Assembly (NCBI GenBank): GCA_041394245.1
Contig: JAWKIR010000002.1
Span: 2,882,469-2,946,468, forward strand
DNA length: 64,000 nt
Direction: 5' to 3'
From: Acidimicrobiales bacterium
GTDB lineage: Bacteria; Actinomycetota; Acidimicrobiia; Acidimicrobiales; Aldehydirespiratoraceae
Each line of letters opens with the position of its first letter. Position 1 is the stretch's first letter. Of this stretch, positions 16,627-25,458 are shown piece by piece. A program made the position numbers and the translations under genes. A model generated the notes under the pieces. It was not told the origin of the DNA and did no database searches. It worked only from the letters and a program-made list of their open reading frames with translations.

Positions 16627-17547
16627 ATGGACACACGCACGATCGGTTCGCTCGAGGTCTCGGTGGTGGGGCTGGGGTGCAACAACTTCGGTATGCGCAT
16701 CGATGCCGACCAGACGAAGGCCGTGGTCGACGCCGCGATCGACGCGGGGATCACCTACTTCGACACGGCCGAGGCCTACGGCGGCGGGAAGTCCGAGGAG
16801 TTCCTCGGCGCCGCGCTCGTCGGTCGCCGTGACCGGGTCCACATCGCCACCAAGTGGGGCATGCGCCCGGCGGAGGACGGCGCTCCGGCCAACGGCAGCC
16901 GCGACGCGGTGCGGACCGCGATCGAGGGGAGCCTGCGGCGGCTCGGGACCGACTACATCGATCACTACCAGTTCCACAATCCCGACGCCGACACGCCGAT
17001 CGCCGAGACGTTGGCCGCGCTGGCCGAGCTCGTGGCCGAGGGGAAGGTGCGTGAGGTGGGGTGCTCGAACTTCAGCGCCGCACAACTCGACGAAGCGGCG
17101 GCGGCCGGGCCGATCCCGTTCGCGACGGTCCAGAACCACTACAGCCTGCTCACGCGTGACCCGGAGACCAACGGTGTGCTCGACGCGTGCCGTCGTCACT
17201 CGATCGGGTTCGTGCCGTACTTCCCGCTCGAGTCGGGCCTGCTGACCGGCAAGTACCGGGACGGCGAGGATCTGCCCGAGGGAAGCCGGCTCGCTGCCTG
17301 GGGCGACCGGGCCGGCACGTTCATCACCGACGAGCGGCTGGCCACCGTCGCCGCGATCTCCGAATGGGCGGCCGACCGAGGCCACACCGTGCTCGACGCG
17401 GCGATGAGCTGGCTGACGAGCAACCCGCAGGTCGCAACCGTCATCTCGGGGGCGACCAAGGTCGAGCAGGTTCGGGGCAACGTGGCTGCGGGCGGCTGGG
17501 CGATGACCGCCGACGAGCGATCCGAGCTCGAGGCGCTGCTGAGTTGA
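16627..17547 (+). CDS. Aldo/keto reductase
   Basis: TIM-barrel NADPH-dependent oxidoreductase of 306 residues. The catalytic tetrad is visible as Asp46 and Tyr51 (FDTAEAYGGG), Lys76 (IATKWG) and His117 (HYQFH). The cofactor segments VGCSNFS and the C-terminal ISGATKVEQV are typical. A GGGGAG ribosome site lies just before the ATG. It probably shares a transcript with the SDR-sulfotransferase-MDR genes 24 bp upstream. The C-terminus faces the convergent saccharopine-dehydrogenase-like gene. Confidence 0.9.
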   Translation: MDTRTIGSLEVSVVGLGCNNFGMRIDADQTKAVVDAAIDAGITYFDTAEAYGGGKSEEFLGAALVGRRDRVHIATKWGMRPAEDGAPANGSRDAVRTAIEGSLRRLGTDYIDHYQFHNPDADTPIAETLAALAELVAEGKVREVGCSNFSAAQLDEAAAAGPIPFATVQNHYSLLTRDPETNGVLDACRRHSIGFVPYFPLESGLLTGKYRDGEDLPEGSRLAAWGDRAGTFITDERLATVAAISEWAADRGHTVLDAAMSWLTSNPQVATVISGATKVEQVRGNVAAGGWAMTADERSELEALLS

Positions 17548-17559
17548 TCGGAGCCCCGG

Positions 17560-18816
17560 TCAGAGCACGTCGAAGGTGAGCCCGGCGTGGGCCTGCAGCG
17601 CCTCGATCAGGGTGTCGCCGAGGGCCGTCGACGGCGTCCAGAAGCCGCCGGCCACGCCGGCCTCGCCATCGCGGGGAAGATGCAGCAGCGTGACCGCGCA
17701 CTCGCCGAGCATCCTGGCGGTCGACCCGTAGCCGGGGTCGCGGTCGCCGGTGACCTTCGTGGCGATCGTGCGACCGCTCGCCGTGGTGCCGAAGAAGCGG
17801 ATGTCGAAGAAGCCCTTCTCCTGCGCTTCGGGACTCGGGCCGTCACCCGGCTTGGGCAGCACGAACCGGTTGAGGAGGCGGCGTGCCGGTCGGAGTGCGG
17901 CGATGCCGACAAAGCCGCCGAGGCCGCCGGCGAGGCCGGCCGCCTTGGCCGCGCCCTTCGGGCCGGCCCCCATCATCATCGCCTCGTCGTAGAGGAAGTC
18001 GTCGCCCCACGGACGGCCGAGCAGTGCATGGCTGCGGTGCACGACCCGGGTGTTGATCGCCGCCATCACGAACGGGGCGATCCATTCGCCGGATGCCTCG
18101 TCGTTCTTCGGCACCAGCACATTGGGCTGGTCGACCCCGCTCCGCATGCCGTCGGGCGCGAGCGCGTAGGGGTTGGCGAGCATCTTGCGGAGCGCCGGGT
18201 CGCCCGCGGTCTCCTCCAGAACGTTCATCATGCTGGCGATCGTGCCGCCGCTCGCTCCGCCCCTCATGGCCTTGACCCTCATGGCGATCGTCGTGCACGG
18301 CTCGCCGAACTCCTCGATGGCGGCGTGCTGCGTGAACCACACGCCGAGGTCGGAGGGGATCGAGTCGAAGCCGCAGGTGTGCACGATGCGGGCGCCGCTC
18401 GCCTGGGCCGTCGCGTAGTGGGCGTCGATCATCTTCTGCATCCATTGCGGTTCGCCGGTGAGGTCGCAGTAGTCGGTTCCGGCGGCCGCACACGCGGCGA
18501 CGAGCTCGGATCCGTAGAGCGCATAGGGCCCGACCGTCGAGACCACGACCCGGGTCGAATCGGCGAGTGACGCCATGTCGGTGGCGCTCGACGCGTCGGC
18601 CACGATCTGCGGCACCGTGGCGCCGGTGGCAGCGGCAACAGCGTCGAGCTTGGCGGTGCTGCGACCGGCGATGGCCCACCGAAGCCCGCCCGGGTCAGTG
18701 CCGGGTCCAGGGCCGATGCCGTGGCGGTCGACCAGATACCGGCAGAGAATCTGGCCGACGAAGCTGGTGGCGCCGAACAGCACGATGTCGAACGGTCGGT
18801 CGTCGCGAGATGTCAT
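17560..18816 (-). CDS. Saccharopine dehydrogenase-like / trans-acting enoyl reductase family protein
   Basis: A 418-residue NAD(P)-binding protein of the family containing mycobacterial Rv2449c and the trans-acting enoyl reductase Rv2953, which acts with polyketide synthases in lipid assembly. The N-terminal Rossmann motif is IVLFGATSFVG. VVSTVGPYALYG, CDLTGEPQWM and HTCGFDSIPSD follow in the expected order. A glycine-rich hydrophobic stretch (AAGLAGGLGGFVGIAAL) lies near residue 300. No polyketide synthase is nearby, so the partner is unknown. An 8-nt gap separates the ATG from a TAGCCT -10 box. Confidence 0.8.
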   Translation of the reverse strand: MTSRDDRPFDIVLFGATSFVGQILCRYLVDRHGIGPGPGTDPGGLRWAIAGRSTAKLDAVAAATGATVPQIVADASSATDMASLADSTRVVVSTVGPYALYGSELVAACAAAGTDYCDLTGEPQWMQKMIDAHYATAQASGARIVHTCGFDSIPSDLGVWFTQHAAIEEFGEPCTTIAMRVKAMRGGASGGTIASMMNVLEETAGDPALRKMLANPYALAPDGMRSGVDQPNVLVPKNDEASGEWIAPFVMAAINTRVVHRSHALLGRPWGDDFLYDEAMMMGAGPKGAAKAAGLAGGLGGFVGIAALRPARRLLNRFVLPKPGDGPSPEAQEKGFFDIRFFGTTASGRTIATKVTGDRDPGYGSTARMLGECAVTLLHLPRDGEAGVAGGFWTPSTALGDTLIEALQAHAGLTFDVL

Positions 18817-18824
18817 GGACCCCG

Positions 18825-18830
18825 AGGCTA
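18825..18830 (-). promoter_or_regulatory. -10 box (TAGCCT), leaderless
   Basis: On the minus strand TAGCCT lies 8 nt before the ATG at 18816, without an intervening ribosome site. Confidence 0.4.
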
Positions 18831-19001
18831 CGGGCGGGACGGGGTCCCAGTGATCAGCAGAATCAGCGTCTCGGTCGCCTTCGCGATGTTTGCATCGGGA
18901 GTGACGTTCTCAGGGAGTGCCACTGAGCGGCGTGACGATGGCACCAAGCTCATTCCCGTCGAGAGCCCTCCGCCCGTGAACGATCCTCCGCCTCGCGCAA
19001 C

Positions 19002-19030
19002 TTGTACCACTCTGCGTGGCTGTGTAGCCT
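19002..19030 (+). promoter_or_regulatory. Predicted promoter of the subtilase gene
   Basis: TTGTAC (19002-19007), a 17-base spacer and TAGCCT (19025-19030) match a housekeeping sigma promoter. This leaves a leader of about 35 nt before the ATG at 19073. It is the clearest -35/-10 pair in the first half of the window. Confidence 0.55.
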
Positions 19031-19072
19031 CCCGCCCCTGGCCTGTTCGGGGGCAGGTCGAGGGGTTGGGCG

Positions 19073-22000
19073 ATGGTTGCACGGGTCAGGATTCTGATCG
19101 TTCTCGCGGTGTTGGCCGCCGGAATGGGAACCGCGAGCGGGGCATCAGCCCAAAGTGACGGCGAGGTCCCGGCCGGCGATCCGCCGATCGTCGATGGGCT
19201 GCTGGACTCGGCGCTTCGCGACCTCGTCGCCAATGCCGGATCCTCGCGCTCCACGTCCGCGGGGACCGTGCTCGTCGAGGCGCATTACAACGTGGGGTCG
19301 GCTCAGGCCCGTGCCCTGGTCGAGGGCGCCGGTGGTGTGATCACCGGTGAGGTTCCCGGCTGGCTCATCGAGGCCTCGGTGCCGGTGGGCAACCTCGAAG
19401 CCCTCGAGGCGGAGGCCGGGATCGACTTCCTGCGTCTGCCCGGGGCCAGCTCCCCGATCTTCGACCCGCCGTCACCCGAACCCGGGCCGGGCCAGGCGGT
19501 CAGCGGCCAGCACGTGGTCGAATCGAACGCCGACGACTGGCACGCGGCCGGATACGACGGCGCCGGCATCAAGGTCGGCATCATCGACTTGTTCAACCTT
19601 CCCGACTGGAACAACGCCGTCGCGAGTGGGGATCTTCCGGCTGTCAGCGGCACCTTCTGTCGGTGGTCGGGTTCGTCCTGCAACGTCTGGAGTGTGTTCG
19701 CGACCGTGGCAACACACGGCAACAACGTGGCCGAGATCATCCACGACATGGCGCCTTCTGCGGAGCTCTACATCGCGTCGGTGTCGACAGCATCCGACTT
19801 CCAGGCCGCGGTCGACTGGTTCGACAGCAACGATGTCGACATCATCAGCCAGTCGCAGACGAACCGGTACGACGGTCCTGGCGACGGCACCGGACCGTTC
19901 GGCTCGGTCGTCGACGATGCCGTCTCCAAGGGGATGGCCTGGTTCAATGCAGCCGGCAACAACAGCGGCACCACGGGCAACGGCTCCTACTGGCGAGGCA
20001 CCTGGACCGACACCGACAACGACGGCTGGATGAACTTCAACGGCGGCGACGAGGACCTGCAGTTCTGGGCCACGTTCCAGAACGGCGTCCGATGGGACGA
20101 CTGGGGCGAAGCCGGCGTCACCGACTTCAACATCTGCGTCTACAGCAACCCGAATGCGGTCGGACTGCGCGGTTGCAGCTCGAACAGCCAGGTTGGTGGT
20201 GCCGACCCGCTGGAGGTCGTGACGAATCTGGCCTATCAAAGCTCGGCCAATTACCTCCGCATCCAGCTCGTTGACCCAGGTGCCGGCGCCGGCACCGACA
20301 CCATCGAGTTCATGCAGAACGGCGGCGGGGTCGAAGCCTCGTCCAATCCGGGCAACGCCGGAGGACCCTTCTCCGACTCGGCCAACGCCGGGGCGATGTC
20401 GATCGGTGCGATCGATCCGGCCACCGGGAACAACATCGCCGGCTACAGCTCCTGGGGTCCGACCAACGACTTTCGCACGAAGCCGGACATGGCGGGACAG
20501 GCGTGCCTCACGACGAGCCTCACACCCTGCTTCGACGGGACCAGCTCGGCGACGCCGGTCGTTGCCGGCGCCGCTGCCCTGATCCTGCAGAGCCGGCGGA
20601 CCACCACGCCCGCCGGTGTCGTGTCGTATCTTCGCAACCAGTCGACGGTCGATCGCGGTGCAGCCGGGGTCGACAACATCTACGGCTGGGGTGAGCTTCT
20701 CCTGCCCGCGCCCTGCGCGATCGACACCCACGAAGACAACGACACACAGGCGACCGCCACCTCGATGGCCAACGGCACGGTGCTTTCCGCCTCGGTCTGC
20801 GTGGGCGACCCGGACTGGTATTCGTTGCGGGTCACCGAAGGTCAGGACATCTCGGTCGATCTGACCTTCGATCACGCCAACGGTGATGTCGACGTCAAAC
20901 TCTTCGATCCGTCCGGCCAGCTCGTCGGCTCGTCGACGTCTGGCTCCAGCAACGAGAGCATCACACACACGGCCCTCGCGAGCGGTCTCTACGCCGCTCA
21001 GGTCTACGGCTTCGGTGGGGCGGAGAACACCTATCAGATCGACATGCATCGTTCGATCTGTCCGGTCGACGATGCGTTCGAGGTCAACAACTCGCAGGCG
21101 ACCGCAACGCCGCTCACCGATGGCGTGTCCGTTTCGGCCATCGCCTGCGACATCGCGGGCCCGACCGCCTACGACGTCGATTGGTACTCGTTGCCGGTGC
21201 AGGCCGGCGACACGGTCACTGCGACGGCCGAGTTCATCCACGACGGCGGCGACTTGACTGCGATTCTCTATGACCCGTCGGGTCTGACGCAGCTCGGTAT
21301 CGGGACCTCGACGACCGACAACGAGGTCGTCGCCAGTGTCGCCGAGGAGGACGGGGCGTACGCGGTCCTCGTCTTCGGCGCCGGCAACGAGGAGAACGAG
21401 TACACGATGACGATGTCGGCGAGTTGTGTCGATGACGCGTTGGAGGACAACGACACCCGGTCGACGGCGACGGCATTGGCGAACGGGTCGTCGCAGAGCG
21501 GGGTGCAGTGTCCGGCTGATGATGACTGGTTCTCTCTCGATGTGGCGGCTGGCCTCGATGTCACAGTCGATCTCGCGTTCGTGGATGCCTACGGCGATCT
21601 CGATGTGCGGTTGTTCGATCCGTCGGGGTCCGAGGTTGCCTCGGCGACTTCGGGAACCGACAACGAGTCGATCGTGCACACGGCGCTGTCGGACGGCACG
21701 TACACCGCTCGGGTGTATGGCTATCTGGGGGCGCAGAACGTCTATGACATCACGATGTCGAAGTCGATCTGTCCGGGCGACGACACGATGGAACCCAACA
21801 ACACGCAGGCGACTGCGACACCGTTGGGGAGTGGCGTGACGCAGGCGGCGATCGCGTGTGACGTCGACTGGTACTCGATTCCGGTGGTGGCCGGCGAGAC
21901 GGTCAGCGCCGATGTCGAGTTCGCTGATGCGGCGGGCGATCTCAGCATCGCGTTGTACAACCCTTCGGGTTCGACGCAGGTGTCGAACAGCGTGTCCACG

Positions 22001-22855
22001 ACCGACAACGAGTCGTTGAGTCATGTGGCGACCGAGACCGGCGACTACGGCCTGGTCGTCTTCGGGGCGGGCGGGGCCCAGAACGTGTACGACGTGACAT
22101 TGTCGACGGTGTGCACCGATGACGGGTTCGAGGAGAACGACACCCGGGCGACGGCGACGCCGCTGTCCAATGACGTGGCCGTAGCCGGGCGTGTGTGTTC
22201 CGGTGACGATGACTGGTTCTCGATCCCGGCCGTGTCGGGTCAACTGGTGACGGCAGTGGTCGATTTCGTCCATGCCGACGGTGACCTCGACATCAGCTTG
22301 GTCGACCCGGCCGGGACCGAGGTGGAGTTCTCGACATCGACGAGCGATGGCGAGGCGATCACGTGGACGGCGGCGTCTTCAGGGACCTACAGCTTGGTGG
22401 TGTTCGGCTACAACGGAGCGGCGAACGACTACACCGTGTCGATGAAAGCAGGAGCACATCCGCGGGTTCGTCCGTTCGGTGCGGTGGCGAACCCGGAGGG
22501 CGACACGGGATCACAGATCGCGGATCTGTACCTGTACCTCGAGGATGCGTCAGGTCAACCGTACGCGTCGCCCACACCAGTGACGGTGTCGTGGACCACG
22601 CTCGATATTCCGAGCAATCCGCTGGTCGCGCATCCGGGTGAGGATTTCGTGGCGGCGTCGGGGGTGGCGACGTTCTTGCCGGGGGAGACGATCACGACGG
22701 TGCCGGTGGAGGTGTTGGGTGACACGGTCGACGAGCCGCCGCTGCTCTATGGCGAGTGGGGCTTGTGGACGGTGAGCAACCCGTCGTTGAACGCAAAGAT
22801 CGACACAACGACCTTCTTCGGAATCGGCCTGCTGATCATCATCGACGACGACTGA
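19073..22855 (+). CDS. Secreted S8 subtilisin-like peptidase with five PPC domains
   Basis: Exported serine protease of 1260 residues. A Sec signal (residues 1-27, ending ASAQ) precedes a prodomain and the S8 catalytic domain. The triad is Asp172 in VGIIDLF, His215 in ATHGNN and Ser491 in GTSSATP. Five bacterial pre-peptidase C-terminal (PPC) domains of about 115 residues follow, starting near residues 546, 663, 785, 900 and 1014. Each opens with a C-x-DD-x-x-E-x-N-D/N pattern and contains DW(Y/F)S. A final 130-residue domain with VANPEGD and ATFLPGETITTVPV resembles Calx-beta. Repeats 3-5 are also similar at DNA level, suggesting recent internal duplication. Substrate and attachment are unknown. 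Confidence 0.9.
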   Translation: MVARVRILIVLAVLAAGMGTASGASAQSDGEVPAGDPPIVDGLLDSALRDLVANAGSSRSTSAGTVLVEAHYNVGSAQARALVEGAGGVITGEVPGWLIEASVPVGNLEALEAEAGIDFLRLPGASSPIFDPPSPEPGPGQAVSGQHVVESNADDWHAAGYDGAGIKVGIIDLFNLPDWNNAVASGDLPAVSGTFCRWSGSSCNVWSVFATVATHGNNVAEIIHDMAPSAELYIASVSTASDFQAAVDWFDSNDVDIISQSQTNRYDGPGDGTGPFGSVVDDAVSKGMAWFNAAGNNSGTTGNGSYWRGTWTDTDNDGWMNFNGGDEDLQFWATFQNGVRWDDWGEAGVTDFNICVYSNPNAVGLRGCSSNSQVGGADPLEVVTNLAYQSSANYLRIQLVDPGAGAGTDTIEFMQNGGGVEASSNPGNAGGPFSDSANAGAMSIGAIDPATGNNIAGYSSWGPTNDFRTKPDMAGQACLTTSLTPCFDGTSSATPVVAGAAALILQSRRTTTPAGVVSYLRNQSTVDRGAAGVDNIYGWGELLLPAPCAIDTHEDNDTQATATSMANGTVLSASVCVGDPDWYSLRVTEGQDISVDLTFDHANGDVDVKLFDPSGQLVGSSTSGSSNESITHTALASGLYAAQVYGFGGAENTYQIDMHRSICPVDDAFEVNNSQATATPLTDGVSVSAIACDIAGPTAYDVDWYSLPVQAGDTVTATAEFIHDGGDLTAILYDPSGLTQLGIGTSTTDNEVVASVAEEDGAYAVLVFGAGNEENEYTMTMSASCVDDALEDNDTRSTATALANGSSQSGVQCPADDDWFSLDVAAGLDVTVDLAFVDAYGDLDVRLFDPSGSEVASATSGTDNESIVHTALSDGTYTARVYGYLGAQNVYDITMSKSICPGDDTMEPNNTQATATPLGSGVTQAAIACDVDWYSIPVVAGETVSADVEFADAAGDLSIALYNPSGSTQVSNSVSTTDNESLSHVATETGDYGLVVFGAGGAQNVYDVTLSTVCTDDGFEENDTRATATPLSNDVAVAGRVCSGDDDWFSIPAVSGQLVTAVVDFVHADGDLDISLVDPAGTEVEFSTSTSDGEAITWTAASSGTYSLVVFGYNGAANDYTVSMKAGAHPRVRPFGAVANPEGDTGSQIADLYLYLEDASGQPYASPTPVTVSWTTLDIPSNPLVAHPGEDFVAASGVATFLPGETITTVPVEVLGDTVDEPPLLYGEWGLWTVSNPSLNAKIDTTTFFGIGLLIIIDDD

Positions 22856-22869
22856 TCGGAAATCGCAAG

Positions 22870-22895
22870 CCACCGGGGCCTCACGGCCCTGGTGG
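22870..22895 (+). terminator. Stem-loop after the subtilase gene
   Basis: Arms CCACCGGGGCC and GGCCCTGGTGG form an 11-bp stem with one G-U pair around a TCAC loop, 15 bp after the stop. No T-tract follows, so it is a terminator-like structure only. Confidence 0.5.
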
Positions 22896-22937
22896 GACCA
22901 GACCACACTTCGTGCCGACGCCGCCCTGGGAGCGGAC

Positions 22938-22943
22938 TACCGT
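22938..22943 (+). promoter_or_regulatory. -10 box (TACCGT), leaderless
   Basis: TACCGT lies 6 nt before the ATG at 22950, which lacks a ribosome site. Confidence 0.4.
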
Positions 22944-22949
22944 GCGCTC

Positions 22950-24275
22950 ATGAAGACCCAGGCCTACGCCGACACCGTGGTGCGGCAGCGAGACGCCATC
23001 CCCGGGATCTACGGCGACGTCGACTTCTCGATCGTGCCCGAACGCTACGACGCCGGGGCGGCCGTCGACGATGCCCGATTCGCGAAATCGCACGCAGCGG
23101 TGCGGCGGGTCTTCGACGACCCGGCCCTCAGGGAGATGGTGCGCGACTACACCATGACCGGCGACCGGGTCGCCGATGCCTACGCCGCCCTGATTCCCGA
23201 GTACGGGTTCCGGACGCTCGTCGAGATGCTCGACGCGGCATGTGAGGGTGGTCTCGAGAGCGTCGAGAATGCACCCCCGGAGCTCGCAGCCTTCATCGAG
23301 GCGATGGAGGCGACGCCGGATTGGGTCGACATGGCGCTCGTCGAGCAGGGGGCCCGGGCCGAACGCATCCCGATGGCGACCGCCACCCCGTTCGCGATCC
23401 GCGGCGCCTTCCTCGCCACGTTCCTCAACAAGTACGCCGCGCTGCCCATGACCATGACGGGCACGCTCTCCGACGCCGCCGCAGCCAAGCGGGTGTTCGA
23501 GACGGCGAGCTTCTTCACGGCCACCACCATGCCGGGCGCGCTCGAACGCGACGGCAAGGGATTCCAGGCCGCGGCGAAGGTCCGCCTCATGCACTCGATG
23601 GTGCGCTTCCATCTGATGAGCTCCGGAAAGTGGGACGTCGCCACCTACGGGATCCCGATCCCACAGATCGACCAGATGCCGGCGGGGACGATCGGTGTGT
23701 TCCTCATGTCGGCGCGGCTCCTCGCGAAGGGCAGGACCGAGTTCACGCCGGCGCAGAAGGCGACCGTCGAACTCGCCCGCTACCGCTGCTTCCTGCTCGG
23801 CCTGCCCCAGGATCTGCTCGGCGAAACGCCCCAGGAGATCGTCGACCTGCTCGTCGCCCGCCACGTGTCGTTGCGGGAGGCCTACGACGACGAAGTCTGC
23901 GGCGCGCTGGTGCGAGGGACGATGAAGGCGGATCTCTTCGACACCTCGTCGACCAAGGGACGGGTTCACGCGTGGCTCGAGAACGGCTTCTCCCGTTTCG
24001 TCCTGATCAACAACTTCCTGGGCGGTGACCGGGCCCGCGCCGAGTCGATCGGCATCACCTTCGGCCGGATGGACAAGGTCGCCGCCGTCTTGTCGATGGG
24101 TGTGATCGCGGTCAAGACCGCGTACTACACGCTGGGCGTGCGAGTTCCGCTGCCGGTGGTTTCCGAACGGATCGACGCGCAGCTCAACGCCCGGCTGGCC
24201 CGGCTGCTCGACATGTACGGCCACGCCGACTTCGTGACCGACCCGGACCAATACGACCTCAGCGCCGCGCCATAG
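22950..24275 (+). CDS. Oxygenase MpaB family protein (DUF2236)
   Basis: A 441-residue all-helical protein of the DUF2236/MpaB-like family, related to latex-clearing protein Lcp and the fungal mycophenolic-acid oxygenase. These are b-type heme oxygenases cleaving or hydroxylating prenyl-type chains. Family features are the helix with KVRLMHSMVRFHLMS (conserved Arg/His near the heme), IPIPQIDQM and LARYRCFLLGLP. There is no signal peptide. The substrate is unknown; oxidation of an isoprenoid or terpenoid is plausible. It precedes the heliorhodopsin gene by 80 bp on the same strand. A functional link through isoprenoid (retinal) chemistry is tempting but unsupported. Confidence 0.78.
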   Translation: MKTQAYADTVVRQRDAIPGIYGDVDFSIVPERYDAGAAVDDARFAKSHAAVRRVFDDPALREMVRDYTMTGDRVADAYAALIPEYGFRTLVEMLDAACEGGLESVENAPPELAAFIEAMEATPDWVDMALVEQGARAERIPMATATPFAIRGAFLATFLNKYAALPMTMTGTLSDAAAAKRVFETASFFTATTMPGALERDGKGFQAAAKVRLMHSMVRFHLMSSGKWDVATYGIPIPQIDQMPAGTIGVFLMSARLLAKGRTEFTPAQKATVELARYRCFLLGLPQDLLGETPQEIVDLLVARHVSLREAYDDEVCGALVRGTMKADLFDTSSTKGRVHAWLENGFSRFVLINNFLGGDRARAESIGITFGRMDKVAAVLSMGVIAVKTAYYTLGVRVPLPVVSERIDAQLNARLARLLDMYGHADFVTDPDQYDLSAAP

Positions 24276-24311
24276 GTGCCATCGCATCGGATGTGAACGT
24301 TCCCCTGCGTC

Positions 24312-24331
24312 CGGAGCGAGGTTTCGCTCCG
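24312..24331 (+). promoter_or_regulatory. Hairpin upstream of the heliorhodopsin gene
   Basis: CGGAGCGA and TCGCTCCG form a perfect 8-bp stem with a GGTT loop, 24 bp before the ATG and just before the GGAGG/GGAAGG ribosome sites. It may end the upstream transcript or act in the leader by controlling access to the ribosome site. Confidence 0.5.
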
Positions 24332-24355
24332 TAGGAGGTGGGGAAGGACGTGGCA

Positions 24356-25153
24356 ATGCTCGATTTCGACCGACAATCCGTGGAGATCGGCGAGGGCCGT
24401 CTCGCCAAGCTGCGCCGCTTCAACCTGGTGATGGGTCTGGTCCATCTCGTGTCCGGTGCGCTGATGGTGGTGCTCGGCAACGACTTCGAGCTGGAGATCA
24501 GCTCGTTCAGCCTGGGCGGCCCCCCGGGCACCCCGCTCGCCGACGGCACCCTCGATTCGGTGATCGGCGTTCCACTCGCGTGGGCGACCGCGTCGTTCCT
24601 CTTCCTGTCGGCCTTCTTCCATTTCGTGATCGCCACCGTCGGGTTCCGTGCCTACGGCTCGGAGCTCCGCCACGGGCGCAACCGGTTCCGCTGGGTCGAG
24701 TATGCGCTGTCGTCGACGCTGATGATCGTGTTGATCGCGCTCGTCACCGGCATCACCGATCTGGCCGCGCTCATCGCGATCGCGTTCGTGAACGCCTCGA
24801 TGATCCTCTTCGGCTGGATCATGGAGATGGTCAACGACGCCGACCGCCCGGTCTGGTGGACGCCCTTCTGGTTCGGGTCGATCGCCGGGATCGGTCCGTG
24901 GGTCGCCATCGCGACCTATCTCGTGGTCAACCTCAGCCGTGAAGGCGCCGAGGGTCCCCCCGGCTTCGTCTACGGGATCATCGTCACGATCTTCGTGCTG
25001 TTCAACATCTTCGCCATCAACCAATGGCTGCAGTACCGCAGGGTCGGCCGTTGGGCCGACTACGTCTACGGCGAGACCGCCTACATCGTGCTCAGCCTCG
25101 TGGCGAAGAGTGTCCTGGCATGGCAGATCTTCGTCAACACGCTGATCGATTGA
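24356..25153 (+). CDS. Heliorhodopsin
   Basis: Seven-TM retinal protein of 265 residues from the heliorhodopsin family, which is inverted in the membrane relative to type 1 rhodopsins. TM1 begins LRRFNLVMGLVHLVSG. TM3 carries the counterion Glu115 in RWVEYALSSTLMIVLI, and TM7 contains the Schiff-base Lys251 in VLSLVAKSVLAWQIF. These correspond to Glu107 and Lys241 of the founding protein 48C12 as I recall them. The ATG at 24356 is 8 nt after GGAAGG; GTG starts at 24338 and 24350 are alternatives. Heliorhodopsins are slow light sensors or regulators without ion pumping (family knowledge). No carotenoid or retinal synthesis genes lie in the window. Confidence 0.93.
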   Translation: MLDFDRQSVEIGEGRLAKLRRFNLVMGLVHLVSGALMVVLGNDFELEISSFSLGGPPGTPLADGTLDSVIGVPLAWATASFLFLSAFFHFVIATVGFRAYGSELRHGRNRFRWVEYALSSTLMIVLIALVTGITDLAALIAIAFVNASMILFGWIMEMVNDADRPVWWTPFWFGSIAGIGPWVAIATYLVVNLSREGAEGPPGFVYGIIVTIFVLFNIFAINQWLQYRRVGRWADYVYGETAYIVLSLVAKSVLAWQIFVNTLID

Positions 25154-25458
25154 TCGGGTCGATCAGCCGCCTGCGGCGATGCGGCCTTCGACGCTGCGAT
25201 GATCGCGGCGATCCGCGAGGTCCCGGCGCCGGTCGAGTGGGCCGGCTGACCGAGTCGGTCGTTCTCGATGCGATCGTGTTCGATGCGATCGTGGAGGGTT
25301 GCCCGCGGGGTCTGGGGTGCGTTCCGGGGTTCGGTCATGAGCATGCTGCTCGATTCTGGGCCAGTGGTCTCCCCCAGAAGTCGGGGGCCTACTCCTACAA
25401 CGGCGGAAACGCGACGAAGTCGCGTGATTCGTCGGAACAATTCCCGAATCGGTGTCGT
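25154..25458. other. Intergenic region after heliorhodopsin, no gene seen
   Basis: These 305 bp contain no convincing gene. They hold a short direct repeat (TTCGATGCGATCGTG-like, twice near 25264-25292), a C5/G5 hairpin near 25372-25387 and the 25409-25425 hairpin listed separately. Nothing resembling a photolyase or retinal gene remnant was recognised. Confidence 0.6.
25409..25425 (-). terminator. Hairpin downstream of the DUF3089 lipoprotein gene
   Basis: ACGCGAC-GAA-GTCGCGT is a perfect 7-bp stem. Read on the minus strand it has a TTC loop and is followed by TTTCC, as expected for a weak intrinsic terminator of the esterase gene ending at 25459. Confidence 0.5.

Noticed and set aside
19472..22273. 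A 933-codon minus-strand frame opposite the subtilase
   Set aside because: It mirrors the repeated PPC units and has no independent start signal or motifs.
25154..25240. In-frame continuation after the heliorhodopsin stop, ending in a coding-like stretch
   Set aside because: It would need stop readthrough and yields only about 30 residues without a recognisable family.
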